34,439 nucleotides of DNA from Arachidicoccus rhizosphaerae (GTDB taxonomy: Bacteria > Bacteroidota > Bacteroidia > Chitinophagales > Chitinophagaceae): contig NZ_FNQY01000033.1 of assembly GCF_900107765.1 (NCBI RefSeq), positions 1 to 34,439 of the forward strand, given 5' to 3'. Positions 7,763 to 17,501 of the stretch are shown in pieces. The notes beneath the pieces were generated by a model, which was not told the origin of the DNA, ran no database searches, and saw only the letters and a list, made by a program, of their open reading frames with translations. The position numbers were made by a program, and so were the translations under genes. The first letter of the stretch is position 1; every line of letters starts with the position of its first letter.

Positions 7763-8425
7763 ATGTTATTTTCAGCAATTATAAAAGGTCTGGCAATAGG
7801 ACTTATGCTCGGCATTTCTGTCGGACCGGTTATTTTTGCGATTATCAAACAAAGCATCAGTAACGGGCATAAAGGTGGCGTCGCTTTTATATTCGGAGTC
7901 TCCATGTCAGACACCTTGCTGGTCATACTCTGTAATTTCTTCACCCAGATTTTCAGCTCCACCGGTATGCTTGAAAAAGTTATCGGATTCGGAGGGAGCT
8001 TCTTTTTAATAGCTCTTGGCTTTTATAATTTCTTTCTGAAAAAATCCATTACAACAGAGGATAAAGAGATTTTACAAAAGAAATTAAGTAACAGGGATGT
8101 CGTCTCCATTTTTTTCTCAGGCTTTTTAATGAATACCTTAAACCCTGCCGTCATTTTATTTTGGATAGCGACCTCTGCTTCCATTATGGTCAGTGCCAAA
8201 AACTATTTACCTTATGAGATTCAATACCGAATCATTGTCTTTCTAACCTGTCTTATTTTTACTTTCACATTAGATATCTCCAAGGTTTTTCTGGCCGGAA
8301 AAATCAGAAACAGGTTAACACCCCATAATATTCATATTGTAAATCGGATTTCAGGCGTTATTTTTATTATATTTGGTTTAGCGTTATTATATGGTATTTA
8401 CACCGGAAGGGTACTTTCTCATTAG
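7763..8425 (+). CDS. LysE/RhtB-family amino-acid exporter
   Basis: A 220-residue inner-membrane protein with about six hydrophobic segments. The first (GLAIGLMLGISVGPVIFAII) carries the GxxxGxxxGP pattern of the LysE/RhtB superfamily, and MNTLNPAVILFW in the middle is the second conserved family motif. Family members export amino acids or their analogues using the membrane potential; the substrate here is unknown. The ATG at 7763 immediately precedes the first membrane helix. The next gene in the same direction, 57 bp downstream, encodes another small membrane protein (MarC), so the two may share a transcript. Confidence 0.86.
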   Translation: MLFSAIIKGLAIGLMLGISVGPVIFAIIKQSISNGHKGGVAFIFGVSMSDTLLVILCNFFTQIFSSTGMLEKVIGFGGSFFLIALGFYNFFLKKSITTEDKEILQKKLSNRDVVSIFFSGFLMNTLNPAVILFWIATSASIMVSAKNYLPYEIQYRIIVFLTCLIFTFTLDISKVFLAGKIRNRLTPHNIHIVNRISGVIFIIFGLALLYGIYTGRVLSH

Positions 8426-8482
8426 TTTCCCTGTTTGGTATAATTAAATATTATTAACCGTAGACTAAAGAATCAATGTAAT

Positions 8483-9151
8483 ATGGAATCCATGTCCTCG
8501 TTTTTGCACCTGGCCTTTATTACTTTTATTACCCTGTTTCCTGCCGTAAATCCGGTAGGCACATCCTTTATGATCGATCCGCTATTAAGCGGGCTGACTA
8601 AAAAACAACGCTTAATTGCTGCCAGAAAAATCTCTTTTTATTCCCTGGCAATCTGTATGGTGTCTGTTATACTAGGCAGTTGGGTCCTGAAACTTTTCGG
8701 GCTTTCCTTGCCTATTGTACAAATAGCGGGGGGCATTATCATCTTCCATATGGGATGGAATTTACTCATCGCCAAAAACGAAACCAATAAAGGCCCTGAA
8801 ACCTTTACACAACCCGAGGACAAATACAAAGAAGTTGAGAACATTCTTTTCTATCCAATCTCCTTTCCCATGCTCTCAGGGGCGGGTACTATTTCAGTTC
8901 TACTGACACTGAGTGCATCGAGCGCCAACCAGAACTGGCAGCAATACCTGTTTAATACAGGATCATTAATTGTAGGCATCATCATGATGGTGATACTGAT
9001 CTATATCTGTTTAATTAATACCTTATTTTTATTTAAAAGGATAGGTTCCCGTGGGCAGCAGGTAGTCAACCGCATCAGTGCCTTTCTGGTCATGTGTGTG
9101 GGCCTGCAGATTCTATGGGAAGGCATCAAGCACCTGATAAATTTGCAATAA
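8483..9151 (+). CDS. MarC-family integral membrane protein
   Basis: A 222-residue protein with six predicted membrane helices and the MarC signature near the N-terminus (TLFPAVNPVGTSFM at about 18-31). PMLSGAGTISVLL follows the cytoplasmic loop in the middle. MarC-family proteins sit in the inner membrane; their function is not established, and the earlier link to multidrug resistance was not upheld. The length is normal. It follows the LysE-type gene closely in the same direction. The alternative Met four codons downstream is possible but does not change the fold. Confidence 0.88.
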   Translation: MESMSSFLHLAFITFITLFPAVNPVGTSFMIDPLLSGLTKKQRLIAARKISFYSLAICMVSVILGSWVLKLFGLSLPIVQIAGGIIIFHMGWNLLIAKNETNKGPETFTQPEDKYKEVENILFYPISFPMLSGAGTISVLLTLSASSANQNWQQYLFNTGSLIVGIIMMVILIYICLINTLFLFKRIGSRGQQVVNRISAFLVMCVGLQILWEGIKHLINLQ

Positions 9152-9243
9152 TCTATTCGCTAAATATCAAACTTTTATTTACCCCTGACTATTCCTTTAG
9201 TGCCTTTCGGAATGCAACCGTCCATTGGCCTTTGTCCATACTG

Positions 9244-10766
9244 CTACTGCTCTTCCACCAGATAATTGCCGATTTCCCTTTTTTTAGAACAGCAAGAGAT
9301 GCCAACAGCGAATTTCTTTCTTGGATCCGAAGCGTAGGGCTTAAGATAGCCCTTTTCCTTAATTTGCGCCAAGGCTTTAGTACTGGCATCGTCCAATTTT
9401 AAGTCCATGGCATAAATATACAAATCAGTCTTAACCAGTATGTCACACCTACCCTTAGCACTGTGTACCTCTGATTCAACATCAAGCCCTGCAAATTTAA
9501 AGCCTATATGAATCAAGGCATGAAAAGCGGTCTCCGTTTTAGGGTTCCAATGGTCATAGGGCAAACTGGCAATAATTGCATTTAACCTTAAAATCATTGC
9601 TGGGATATCTCCGTTTATAAGAGTAGTCCTTAGCCCAACCAATAAATCCATGGAAGATTGTCCATCATTGAGCCGGTATGCACTTAATAACCCTCCCAAT
9701 AGACTAGCCCTAACTTCCCTATTTGGGAAGCCCAGCTCATAAAGACTATCTTGCTCCGAGAATTTTTTTATAGTCAGATATCCAGTCTGAAAAAGCAAAG
9801 GTGCTATATCAGGATCATTCGTATTAAAGTTAGATAACTCTTGGCCTCCGATCTCATATTTTTCTACATCATAAACAGCATTGTCTTTAAGTAACTTATA
9901 TAAAAATGTAGGCGTGGCAGTCTCAAACCAATAATTTCGAAAAACGGGATCAGCCATAAAATTAAGCAGGGAAAATGGATTATAGACCCAGGTCTGCATA
10001 TTCCAGGTATAACCATTGTACCAAGTCTTTATTTGATTTAAAATATCAGGCTTCGTTTTTTGCAATTGGGATATCTCCTGAGCAAAGTTTTCCTCCAGCT
10101 CAGTTTGTGAAATCCCAACGATATCCCCAAAAGGAGTGACCAAAGTGATATTACGCAAATTATTAAGATCTGAAAAAATACTTGTTTTACTAAACTGACT
10201 GACCCCTGTAATCATTAACAAGCGTATATAATTATCACTATCTTTAAGGATAGAATAAAAGGTGCTCATTTTAGACCGATGTGCCTCAACTTGTTCAGGA
10301 TTTTCCAAAAAGTCAATAATTGGCTTATCATATTCATCAATAAGAATTACGACCTCCCCTTTGCGGAAGCTTTTTGAATTAGCTCCTTAAACTTAAGATC
10401 ATACTCTTTATTAGTCAGTGAAACCCCCAAACGAATTGCATTATCTTCCAAAGCTCCATTAATAGCCTCTTCTAAACCCTTTGTTTTAACACCAATATTG
10501 GCAAAACTAATATGAATCACAGGACTCGTCTTTGACCAGTCCCATTTGTCATAGATCCAAAGTCCTTCAAAAAGTTCCTTGTTTCCGCTAAAAAGTTCTT
10601 CAATAGTATCCACAAGTAAGCTCTTCCCAAAACGCCTGGGACGACTAAGAAAATAATACTCCCCTGTTGTAACCAGGTTGTGTATAATCTCCGTTTTATC
10701 GATATACACATAGCCTCTCTGACGGATTTTCCGGAAACTTTGTATGCCTATGGGATATTTGCGCAT
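9244..10766 (-). pseudogene. AAA-ATPase-like / PD-(D/E)XK nuclease protein, interrupted by a -1 frameshift
   Basis: Two adjoining minus-strand frames form one protein of a family abundant in Bacteroidota. The first part (10766-10347, 139 codons) has PIGIQSFRKIR at the start and Walker A in SRPRRFGKS (about 41-49), and ends prematurely after SAKGRS. In the -1 frame the sequence continues without loss as GEVVILIDEYDKPIIDF, which is the Walker B region, and runs on to 9244. Joined, it is about 507 residues, normal for the family. The C-terminal nuclease-like domain has GRCDILV and YAMDLKLD (Asp and D-x-K of the PD-(D/E)XK core). The cellular role of this family is unknown; it is often present in many copies per genome. 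The break may be a real mutation (loss of one G in a G run), a sequencing error, or programmed frameshifting at 10356-10362. Confidence 0.85.
10356..10362 (-). other. Slippery heptamer A AAG GGG at the frameshift point
   Basis: On the coding (minus) strand the zero frame reads GCA AAG GGG AGG TCG TAA. The heptamer A AAG GGG fits the X XXY YYZ pattern, and slipping back one base gives GGG GAG GTC GTA, exactly the conserved protein. The G-rich stretch just after it also resembles a Shine-Dalgarno sequence. Whether slippage occurs is not known. Confidence 0.5.
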
Positions 10767-11113
10767 GATATAACGAAGATATGTAGATTCTTTTGATTAT
10801 TCGGAATGCCGGCACTTCCGCATATAGCAAAAGCCTGCCAACCAAATAGGATTGATTTCTAAAATAGCTTAATTGCATTAAAAAATTACTGGCAGCAGCT
10901 AAATCCTGTCAAATAAAGCCGGTAAACACATACATGGAAATATACCCTATTGTCCAAAAACGGACACTTGTATCAATTGCGAACAGTCCACAGAAGCAAG
11001 GATTTTCATAACAAATTCATTTACAGTGTATTATTTTAGTGGCATTTAATTCGTTTTATTCTAATCATACTAAACAGTCCTTTTGTTTATCCACCGTTAA
11101 ACGGTCCATTACT
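10767..11113. other. Divergent intergenic region with a TGTCC dyad
   Basis: About 350 bp between the minus-strand ATPase/nuclease gene and the plus-strand permease gene, without a credible gene. It contains TGTCC-N6-GGACA at 10951-10966, about 150 bp before the permease start, as a possible operator or activator site. On the minus strand, TATCTTCG about 10 bp before the nuclease ATG is a one-mismatch -7 box. Confidence 0.45.
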
Positions 11114-13513
11114 ATGTTCAGACATTATCTAAAAGTTGCCTGGCGGGGCTTTAAAAGAGCCTCCGTCTTTTCCTTTATCAATATAACAGGATTGACCATT
11201 GGTCTGACCTGCAGTATGCTGATTTTGTTATTTGTCAAAGATGAACTCAGCTTTGATAAATTTCATGAACATGGCCATCAGATTTACCGAGTCGTCAGCC
11301 AGAGTACTTTTAAAGGCGAAAGCAAAATCAGCAGTAATACCGGCTTACTGGAAGGACCCCGGTTTGCCGCGCATGTTCCGGGGATAAGGTCCTTTGTAAG
11401 GATTGAATATGACGGGACGGATTTTAAAAAAGGAACGGAAGTCCAGTCAATGAATTTCTTCAGGGCAGATTCAAATTTCTTCGTATTTTTTAGTTTTCCT
11501 CTCATTGCAGGCAATCCAGCAACCTGCCTGAAAGACCCGTACTCTATTGTCCTGTCTAAAACAGAGGCGATTCGTCAGTTTGGGTCTACAGACATATTGG
11601 GTAAAACCGTTCTATTAAAAGAGGATACCACCTTCAAACCCTACACCGTAACCGCTGTCGCAAAAGATTGTCCGCAGAATTCATCCATCAGATTCAATGC
11701 CCTGTCCCCGATTAAGGTTTCAGCGGCGGATGAAGCGAATCCGCAAAACTGGTTCAGTTCCTTTCTTAACACTTTTGTAATGCTGGATGACCATGCGAAC
11801 CTGGGTCAGGTGGAAAGGCAAATGAAAAATTATTATTTCAAAGACGCATCCGTTACTTTTAAATCCCTGTTGCAACAATACGGCCTTTCTGCCTCCGAGG
11901 CCTCCATGGAAGATTACCGCCTTCAGCCAATAGCTGCCATGCACCTGGACAAAGCCATCAGCTCCGGCAATGGCATAAGTGCTACCAGCAACCCCGTCTA
12001 CTCCTATATCCTTTCCGGCATCGCCCTGTTTATCCTGCTTATCGCCTGTATCAATTTTATAAACTTAACCATCGCCCGGTCCTTGAAAAGGGCCAAGGAA
12101 ATCGGGATCCGTAAAGTGGTTGGAAGCAACAAAAAGCAACTTATCATTCAATTCATGGGAGAGTCCATTATTTTATGCATGATTTCCTTTTGCCTGGCAT
12201 TACTACTAACCGAGCTGTTATTACCCTTATTCAATACCTTGGCCAATAAGTCATTATCGCTATCCTATCTGCTGGATGCAGGCCTGATAGCATCACTTGC
12301 CGGTCTGTTTGCGCTGACCAGCTTTATAGCCGGATTTTATCCTGCACTCGTACTGACCAGGTTTGAACCCACAAAAATTCTTTATAACCGCTTTGATGTA
12401 CAAGGAAAGAACTATCTGCAAAAATCTCTTGTTGTAGTCCAGTTCACTATCGCTTCTTTTTTTGTAATCCTCACTTTTGTGGTGTATCAGCAATTTAAAT
12501 TTCTGACCAGCGCAGACCTGGGCTATGATGACAATAATCTGGTTTTAATAGAACAATATAATGCGCAGCCCAAGGGTGCCATATTTCAAAAAATGCTTTC
12601 AGAGAACCCGGCCATTAAAGAAGTGGCGGCAAAAAACGGAGGCTTACATTCCACGCTTGCCAAAACTTCAGGTGGCGCCGTCATTAATTTTCTGAGTGAT
12701 ATGATTACACCCAATTTCCTGGATGAATTAAAGATTCCGATTCTGACTGGCAGGAACTTTTCCCCGACTAACCCAACAGATTCCATTGACAAAATCCTGG
12801 TCAATGAGGCCTTTGTCAAAGAAGCAGGCTGGACTGCACCTCTGGGACAAAAAATCACTATCACTCCTGAAGACAACAAAGTGGTTGAAGTCATAGGCGT
12901 TGTAAAAAATTATCATTACGGATCCATGAACGAACCAATTAATCCCCAGGTTTTCCGATGGCAGGATATCAATAAATTAAATGCGTTTTATATAAAGATT
13001 CAGCCCGGGATGTCCAGCGCAGCACTTAATCACATTAAAACCACCTATCAGGCGCTTTTCCCATTAAGCCCCTATAGTTACAACTTTGTCCAGCAGTCCA
13101 ATAAAATGCAGTACAGCGATATTGCCAAATGGCGGCAAATCCTGCTATTTGGCGGACTGGTCACCATTATCATATCCTTTATGGGACTATTTGGGCTTTC
13201 CGTTCTGTCATCAGAACGGCGCAGAAAGGAAATCGGGATCCGCAAGGTATATGGGGCCTCTGTAGGCGGCATTATCCGCCTTTTGACTACAGATTACCTG
13301 AAACTGGTACTGCTGTCTTTAATCATTGCGGCCCCTATAACTTATATGGCTGCACATAAATTCCTGGAGACCATGCTATACCGAATACCTTTATCTGTAC
13401 GGCTTTTCATCATCCCGGATTTACTGGTAATATTACTTGCTTTTCTGACGATCTACCTGCAAACCAGACAAAGTGCAACGGTAAATCCGGTAAAAAGTCT
13501 TAAAAACGATTAA
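11114..13513 (+). CDS. MacB/FtsX-type ABC transporter permease (duplicated, orphan)
   Basis: A 799-residue inner-membrane permease of the MacB/FtsX kind, in the long Bacteroidota form with two permease units. Helix 1 is at about 20-45 (FINITGLTIGLTCSMLILLF), followed by a large periplasmic MacB-like domain. The first FtsX domain starts at about 296 (ILSGIALFILLIACINFINL) and carries the cytoplasmic signature RAKEIGIRKVVGS. A second unit begins with a helix near 437, has another periplasmic domain, and ends with an FtsX domain from about 676 with the matching signature RRKEIGIRKVYGAS. Such proteins work with an ATPase in lipoprotein, peptide or drug export or in mechanotransmission. No ATPase gene is adjacent, so the partner must be encoded elsewhere. 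The ATG at 11114 is chosen over an upstream in-frame codon at 11039 because MFRHYLKVAWRG is the conserved family start. Confidence 0.9.
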   Translation: MFRHYLKVAWRGFKRASVFSFINITGLTIGLTCSMLILLFVKDELSFDKFHEHGHQIYRVVSQSTFKGESKISSNTGLLEGPRFAAHVPGIRSFVRIEYDGTDFKKGTEVQSMNFFRADSNFFVFFSFPLIAGNPATCLKDPYSIVLSKTEAIRQFGSTDILGKTVLLKEDTTFKPYTVTAVAKDCPQNSSIRFNALSPIKVSAADEANPQNWFSSFLNTFVMLDDHANLGQVERQMKNYYFKDASVTFKSLLQQYGLSASEASMEDYRLQPIAAMHLDKAISSGNGISATSNPVYSYILSGIALFILLIACINFINLTIARSLKRAKEIGIRKVVGSNKKQLIIQFMGESIILCMISFCLALLLTELLLPLFNTLANKSLSLSYLLDAGLIASLAGLFALTSFIAGFYPALVLTRFEPTKILYNRFDVQGKNYLQKSLVVVQFTIASFFVILTFVVYQQFKFLTSADLGYDDNNLVLIEQYNAQPKGAIFQKMLSENPAIKEVAAKNGGLHSTLAKTSGGAVINFLSDMITPNFLDELKIPILTGRNFSPTNPTDSIDKILVNEAFVKEAGWTAPLGQKITITPEDNKVVEVIGVVKNYHYGSMNEPINPQVFRWQDINKLNAFYIKIQPGMSSAALNHIKTTYQALFPLSPYSYNFVQQSNKMQYSDIAKWRQILLFGGLVTIIISFMGLFGLSVLSSERRRKEIGIRKVYGASVGGIIRLLTTDYLKLVLLSLIIAAPITYMAAHKFLETMLYRIPLSVRLFIIPDLLVILLAFLTIYLQTRQSATVNPVKSLKND

Positions 13514-13539
13514 TTGTTCAATTTCTTCATAGGGTCAAA

Positions 13540-13585
13540 ACCGGCAGCAACCTCTGATGATCAGAGGTCTTCTGCCGGTAATTTT
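13540..13585. terminator. Two-tier hairpin terminator between convergent genes
   Basis: ACCGGCAG (13540-13547) pairs with CTGCCGGT (13572-13579), and inside it ACCTCTGA (13550-13557) pairs with TCAGAGGT (13561-13568). A T run follows on the plus strand, so it ends the permease transcript. It overlaps the last codons of the convergent glucosidase gene. Confidence 0.8.
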
Positions 13586-16209
13586 TTATGGATTTCACTG
13601 ATGAGTTCAGCGACCAGTGCCGTCCAGCCTGTCTGATGGCTGGCGCCCAGCCCTCTGCCTGTATCCCCGTTGAAATATTCATAGAACAATACCAGATCAT
13701 TATTTTCAGGCAGGTCATAAAACCAGTCATACTGTGAACCGTTCAGCCTTCTTTTGCCCTGCTCATCTTTCAAAAACAAGCTAATTACTCTTTTGGTGAG
13801 TTCAGTAGCCACTTCCAGAAGCGTCAACTGATTGCCTGAACCGGTTGGATATTCCACCTTCAGGCTATCCTGATAGAACCGGCCATATTGCAGTATGCTT
13901 CGAATCAGTAAATAGTTTATCGGTATCCAGATAGGTCCTCTCCAGTTACTGTTGCCGCCGAAAAAATCAGAGGTGGCATCTCCCGGATCATATTGTATCC
14001 GATATAGCACCCCATCCATGGTAACCTCATAGGGATGCTCCTTGTGGTATTTTGAAAGTCCTCTGATACCACCTTCGCTTAAAAATTCCGTCTCGCTTAA
14101 AATTCTTTCCAAAAGAAAAACCAGTCTTTCCTTCGGAATCAGTGAAATCAATATTTTATCGCTGCCGTGCTTTTCCTCATTGGGCCAGAACTTGCCATTT
14201 TCCTTCCGGTAGTTTTCATACCAGGAGATTCGTTTGGTAAAATCTTTCAGGTTTTTGAGCGCAGGTTTTCGGATGATAGATGCGGCAAAAAGGGTAGTCA
14301 GTCCAACGATACTCTGGATTCTTAAGTGTAGCGGATCGCCACTTTTGGATACCAGAACATCATAATAAAACCGGTCTTCTTCATTCCACATTCCGAGTTC
14401 ATTGAGGGATTCCGCGATCAACACAAAGTGCTCAAAAAACTTGGTGGCCGTATCCTCAAAAGAGGGATCATAGAGCGCTATTTCAAGCGCGATATCCATC
14501 ATATTTAAGGCATACATCCCCATCCAACTGGTACCGTCGGCCTGTTCAAGTTTCATTTCACTGTGCAGCGGCATATTGCGGTTAAAAGCCCCGATATTAT
14601 CCAGCCCGAGAAAACCGCCCTGAAAGATATTCTTGCCATTAGGATCCTTTCTGTTGATCCACCAGGTAAAATTAATCAGCAGTTTATGAAAGACCTTTTT
14701 CAAAAAATTGATATCACCCGGGCCATTGCCTTTTTGCTTTTTTTCAATCTGATAGATTTCCAGGGCAGACCATGCCTGGAGCGGAGGATTCACGTCACTG
14801 AAACTCCATTCATAGGCCGGTAACTGCCCGTCAGGTTTCATATACCATTCGCGCATGATCAGCGACAGTTGATGTTTGGCAAATACCACATCAATTCTGG
14901 CCAGTGCAATACACTGAAACGCCAGATCCCATGCCGCGTACCAGGGATATTCCCATTTATCAGGCATCAGAATAATATCCTGATTTTTAATATGTTGCCA
15001 ATCCCAGTTTCTGCCGTGCGCCCTTACTTCATTATTATGGGCAATTCCGTCACCAAACTGTATCCATTTTTCAATATCATAATGATAATATTGTTTATTC
15101 CAGAGCAGTCCGGCAAATGCCTGTCTTTGTATGTTAATCGCATCGCTGGAAAGATCTTTGGGTAATATGGCCTGGTAAAAGGCATCAGCTTCCTGTTCTC
15201 TTAATTTAAAAATATAATTAGCCCCCTGTTCAAAAGGGTCTTCCATATAATGACTGGATAACCGTAAAAACAATACCTTTTCTTCTGCTGGCTGCATTTG
15301 CAAATGATAGACAGGAGAAAACTTTGTACCGGCAACCAGAGAGGCCAGTTCCGTTTTATTTTCACCATAAATAACTGCCTGTTGGATAGCGTCCTTTGTA
15401 AAAGCCGTCAGATTCGGCTTACCATAGAGCTTTTCAAAATTTGTCTCGTTTTCCGTAAAATACTGTTCATCCGCGGCAGGATAATACAGATAATAATCCC
15501 CCAGCCGGCTATGGGTTGCTTTTACCACGCCCGGTTTCTTCAGCATCATAGAGGGCTTTATGCTTTCAGGCTCCATCTGCCAGCGGTTATAAAACCATAG
15601 CGTTGGCAGCAGCGTCAGTGGCGCAGCGCTGCCGGATCTGTTTTTAACTGTAATCCTAATACCAATATCTGTCTTATCGTATTTGGCATAAGTTATATCA
15701 ATATCAAAATAATGATTGTCGTTAAAGACACCGGTATCCAGAATTTCAAATTCCTCATCCAGGGCTGAGCGTTTTCTGTTTTCCGTCAATAACTGCTCAT
15801 AAGGGAAGGCGGCCTGTGGATATTTATACAAATAGCGCATAAAATAATGGGAAGGAATATTATCCAGATAATAATATAGTTCCTTCACATCTTCTCCGTG
15901 GTTCCCGTCATAATTGCCCAGACCAAATAAGCGCTCCTTCACAATATTGTCCTGGCCATTCCACATTCCCACGGCAAAACAAAGATTCTGAAACATATCG
16001 GATATACCGGCAATACCATCTTCTCCCCATCTGTATGCCCTGCTGGCAGCGTGTTCGAAAGGGAAATAATTCCAGGCATCGCCATTCTCACTATAATCTT
16101 CTCTAACTGTTCCCCATTGCCTTTCTGCCAGATACGGGCCCCACTTTTCAAGTGGGACTTCTGTTTTGGCATTGGATAATAACCGTTGTTGTTCAGCCGT
16201 CATATACAC
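13561..16209 (-). CDS. GH63-like glucosidase (MGH1-type (alpha/alpha)6 glycoside hydrolase)
   Basis: An 882-residue enzyme resembling bacterial glucosidases of the GH63/mannosylglycerate-hydrolase-like group, which cleave alpha-glucosyl bonds in sugars or glycosides. No signal peptide is visible (MYMTAEQQRLLSNAKTEVP), so it should act in the cytoplasm. An N-terminal beta-rich region is followed by the helical barrel, with RNWDWQH, a PWYAAWDLAFQCIALA segment, LPAYEWSFSDVNPP (a conserved acidic active-site region), FLGLDNIGAFNRN, and near the C-terminus the substrate-binding stretch FGGNSNWRGPIWIPINYL. Length and motif order are normal, so it looks intact. The substrate is not evident. The second Met (MTAEQQ) is an equally good start. 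It faces the permease gene, with which it shares a terminator. Confidence 0.85.
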   Translation of the reverse strand: MYMTAEQQRLLSNAKTEVPLEKWGPYLAERQWGTVREDYSENGDAWNYFPFEHAASRAYRWGEDGIAGISDMFQNLCFAVGMWNGQDNIVKERLFGLGNYDGNHGEDVKELYYYLDNIPSHYFMRYLYKYPQAAFPYEQLLTENRKRSALDEEFEILDTGVFNDNHYFDIDITYAKYDKTDIGIRITVKNRSGSAAPLTLLPTLWFYNRWQMEPESIKPSMMLKKPGVVKATHSRLGDYYLYYPAADEQYFTENETNFEKLYGKPNLTAFTKDAIQQAVIYGENKTELASLVAGTKFSPVYHLQMQPAEEKVLFLRLSSHYMEDPFEQGANYIFKLREQEADAFYQAILPKDLSSDAINIQRQAFAGLLWNKQYYHYDIEKWIQFGDGIAHNNEVRAHGRNWDWQHIKNQDIILMPDKWEYPWYAAWDLAFQCIALARIDVVFAKHQLSLIMREWYMKPDGQLPAYEWSFSDVNPPLQAWSALEIYQIEKKQKGNGPGDINFLKKVFHKLLINFTWWINRKDPNGKNIFQGGFLGLDNIGAFNRNMPLHSEMKLEQADGTSWMGMYALNMMDIALEIALYDPSFEDTATKFFEHFVLIAESLNELGMWNEEDRFYYDVLVSKSGDPLHLRIQSIVGLTTLFAASIIRKPALKNLKDFTKRISWYENYRKENGKFWPNEEKHGSDKILISLIPKERLVFLLERILSETEFLSEGGIRGLSKYHKEHPYEVTMDGVLYRIQYDPGDATSDFFGGNSNWRGPIWIPINYLLIRSILQYGRFYQDSLKVEYPTGSGNQLTLLEVATELTKRVISLFLKDEQGKRRLNGSQYDWFYDLPENNDLVLFYEYFNGDTGRGLGASHQTGWTALVAELISEIHKKLPAEDL

Positions 16210-16296
16210 GTATTTTTCAATTCAAAGTTCCGGGGCGAAGATACCCACTATTGATGGCTTTTTACTGTGGAATTTTGCCCTTAAATTGCAGGCACA

Positions 16297-17451
16297 ATGA
16301 AAGCTAAACCATCAAAAAAACCGTTAAAGGCCAAAAGAGTGGTAAAAACCAAGGGGAAACACCCCACTAATCAGGCTTTTTTTCAAACAAGATCCGGCAA
16401 ATGTCTGATAATACTGCTTTCATGCTGTATAGGCCTGTCCATTGCCGGCCGGTTTCCTGCATTCATTGAATCCTATTACAGCCTGGGCCTCTATCCATTT
16501 ATTGCCGGCGCCCTCAGAATCAGCTTTGGCTGGGTACCCTTTAGCCTGGGCGATATCCTTTATACCCTGTTAGGAATTTTCATTGTATGGCGGCTGTTGC
16601 GTTTTATCAGAACCATCATAAAAAGAAGATGGACCCGTAGCTATGGCTTTAAGTCCCTTATGACTACTTTATATGTCGGCTCCGTTCTTTATGTACTTTT
16701 TTATCTTTTCTGGGGGCTTAACTACAGCAGACTGGGGATCGCTCATCAATTAGGCCTTACCGTTACCAAGGATTACAGCACGGAGGAACTGCAAAACCTT
16801 ACCCAGAATTTATTAAAAAAAACAAACCGGGACCGTTTGCAGCTAGGCAATCCAATTGAGCTGCCCAATCATAAAACCTTATTTAATGGTGCTGTCCAGT
16901 CATATCAGCATCTGATGAAACAATACCCTTTTTTAGCCTATCATCATCGTAGTATAAAAGTCCCTGTTTACAATGCACTGGGCGGTTATTTGCAGTACAC
17001 CGGGTATTACAATCCGTTTACCGGAGAAGCACAGGTGAATACGGCCCTTCCCGGCATCCTTTTGCCCTATGTAGCCTGTCATGAGATGGCCCATCAATTA
17101 GGATATGCCACGGAGGATGAGGCCAATTTTGTCGGTTTTTTAGCCGCAACCTCCAGCATGGATCCGATTTTTCAGTATTCCACGCACCTGGAGCTGTTCA
17201 GATATGCCAATAGCGAACTCTGGTACCGGGATTCAAATATGGCCCGCAGTAATTTTAATCAACTCGATACACTGGTAAAACAGGACCTTGCCCATCTGAA
17301 AGCTTTTTTTGATGCGCATGAAAATCCCGTAGGCAGGTTTACGACAAAACTCTACGGACTCTTTCTAAAGGCCAATCAGCAGCCTCAGGGACTGGACACC
17401 TATGATCAGGTTACAGCCTGGCTGTTGGCCTATCAGAAAAAGAAGCCCTAG
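16297..17451 (+). CDS. DUF3810 membrane protein with an HExxH zinc-peptidase motif
   Basis: A 384-residue protein. A lysine-rich cytoplasmic N-terminus (about 1-35) is followed by three membrane segments: about 40-60, 70-105 (containing the FSLGDILYTLLGIFIVWRLL region) and 125-145 (SVLYVLFYLFWGLNYSR). The C-terminal part should lie outside the cytoplasm and contains CHEMAHQLGYATEDEANFVG around 260-280. HEMAH is the HExxH zinc site and the later Glu in EDEAN is the likely third ligand, as in gluzincin-type peptidases. These features match DUF3810, a Bacteroidota family without a proven function; peptidase activity is an inference from the motif. It is divergent to the glucosidase gene with about 90 bp between them. 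Confidence 0.85.
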   Translation: MKAKPSKKPLKAKRVVKTKGKHPTNQAFFQTRSGKCLIILLSCCIGLSIAGRFPAFIESYYSLGLYPFIAGALRISFGWVPFSLGDILYTLLGIFIVWRLLRFIRTIIKRRWTRSYGFKSLMTTLYVGSVLYVLFYLFWGLNYSRLGIAHQLGLTVTKDYSTEELQNLTQNLLKKTNRDRLQLGNPIELPNHKTLFNGAVQSYQHLMKQYPFLAYHHRSIKVPVYNALGGYLQYTGYYNPFTGEAQVNTALPGILLPYVACHEMAHQLGYATEDEANFVGFLAATSSMDPIFQYSTHLELFRYANSELWYRDSNMARSNFNQLDTLVKQDLAHLKAFFDAHENPVGRFTTKLYGLFLKANQQPQGLDTYDQVTAWLLAYQKKKP

Positions 17452-17501
17452 CATGATTTTATTCCCGCAAGAGTCGTTGTCCTCCTCACTGCTTCTTTTG
17501 C

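Noticed and set aside
9094-9402. Plus-strand open frame after the MarC gene
   Set aside because: It overlaps the 3' end of the minus-strand ATPase/nuclease gene, which has clear family motifs; the plus-strand protein has none.
13078-13359. Short open frames on both strands in the last part of the permease gene
   Set aside because: They lie in alternative frames of the second FtsX domain and carry no independent coding signal.
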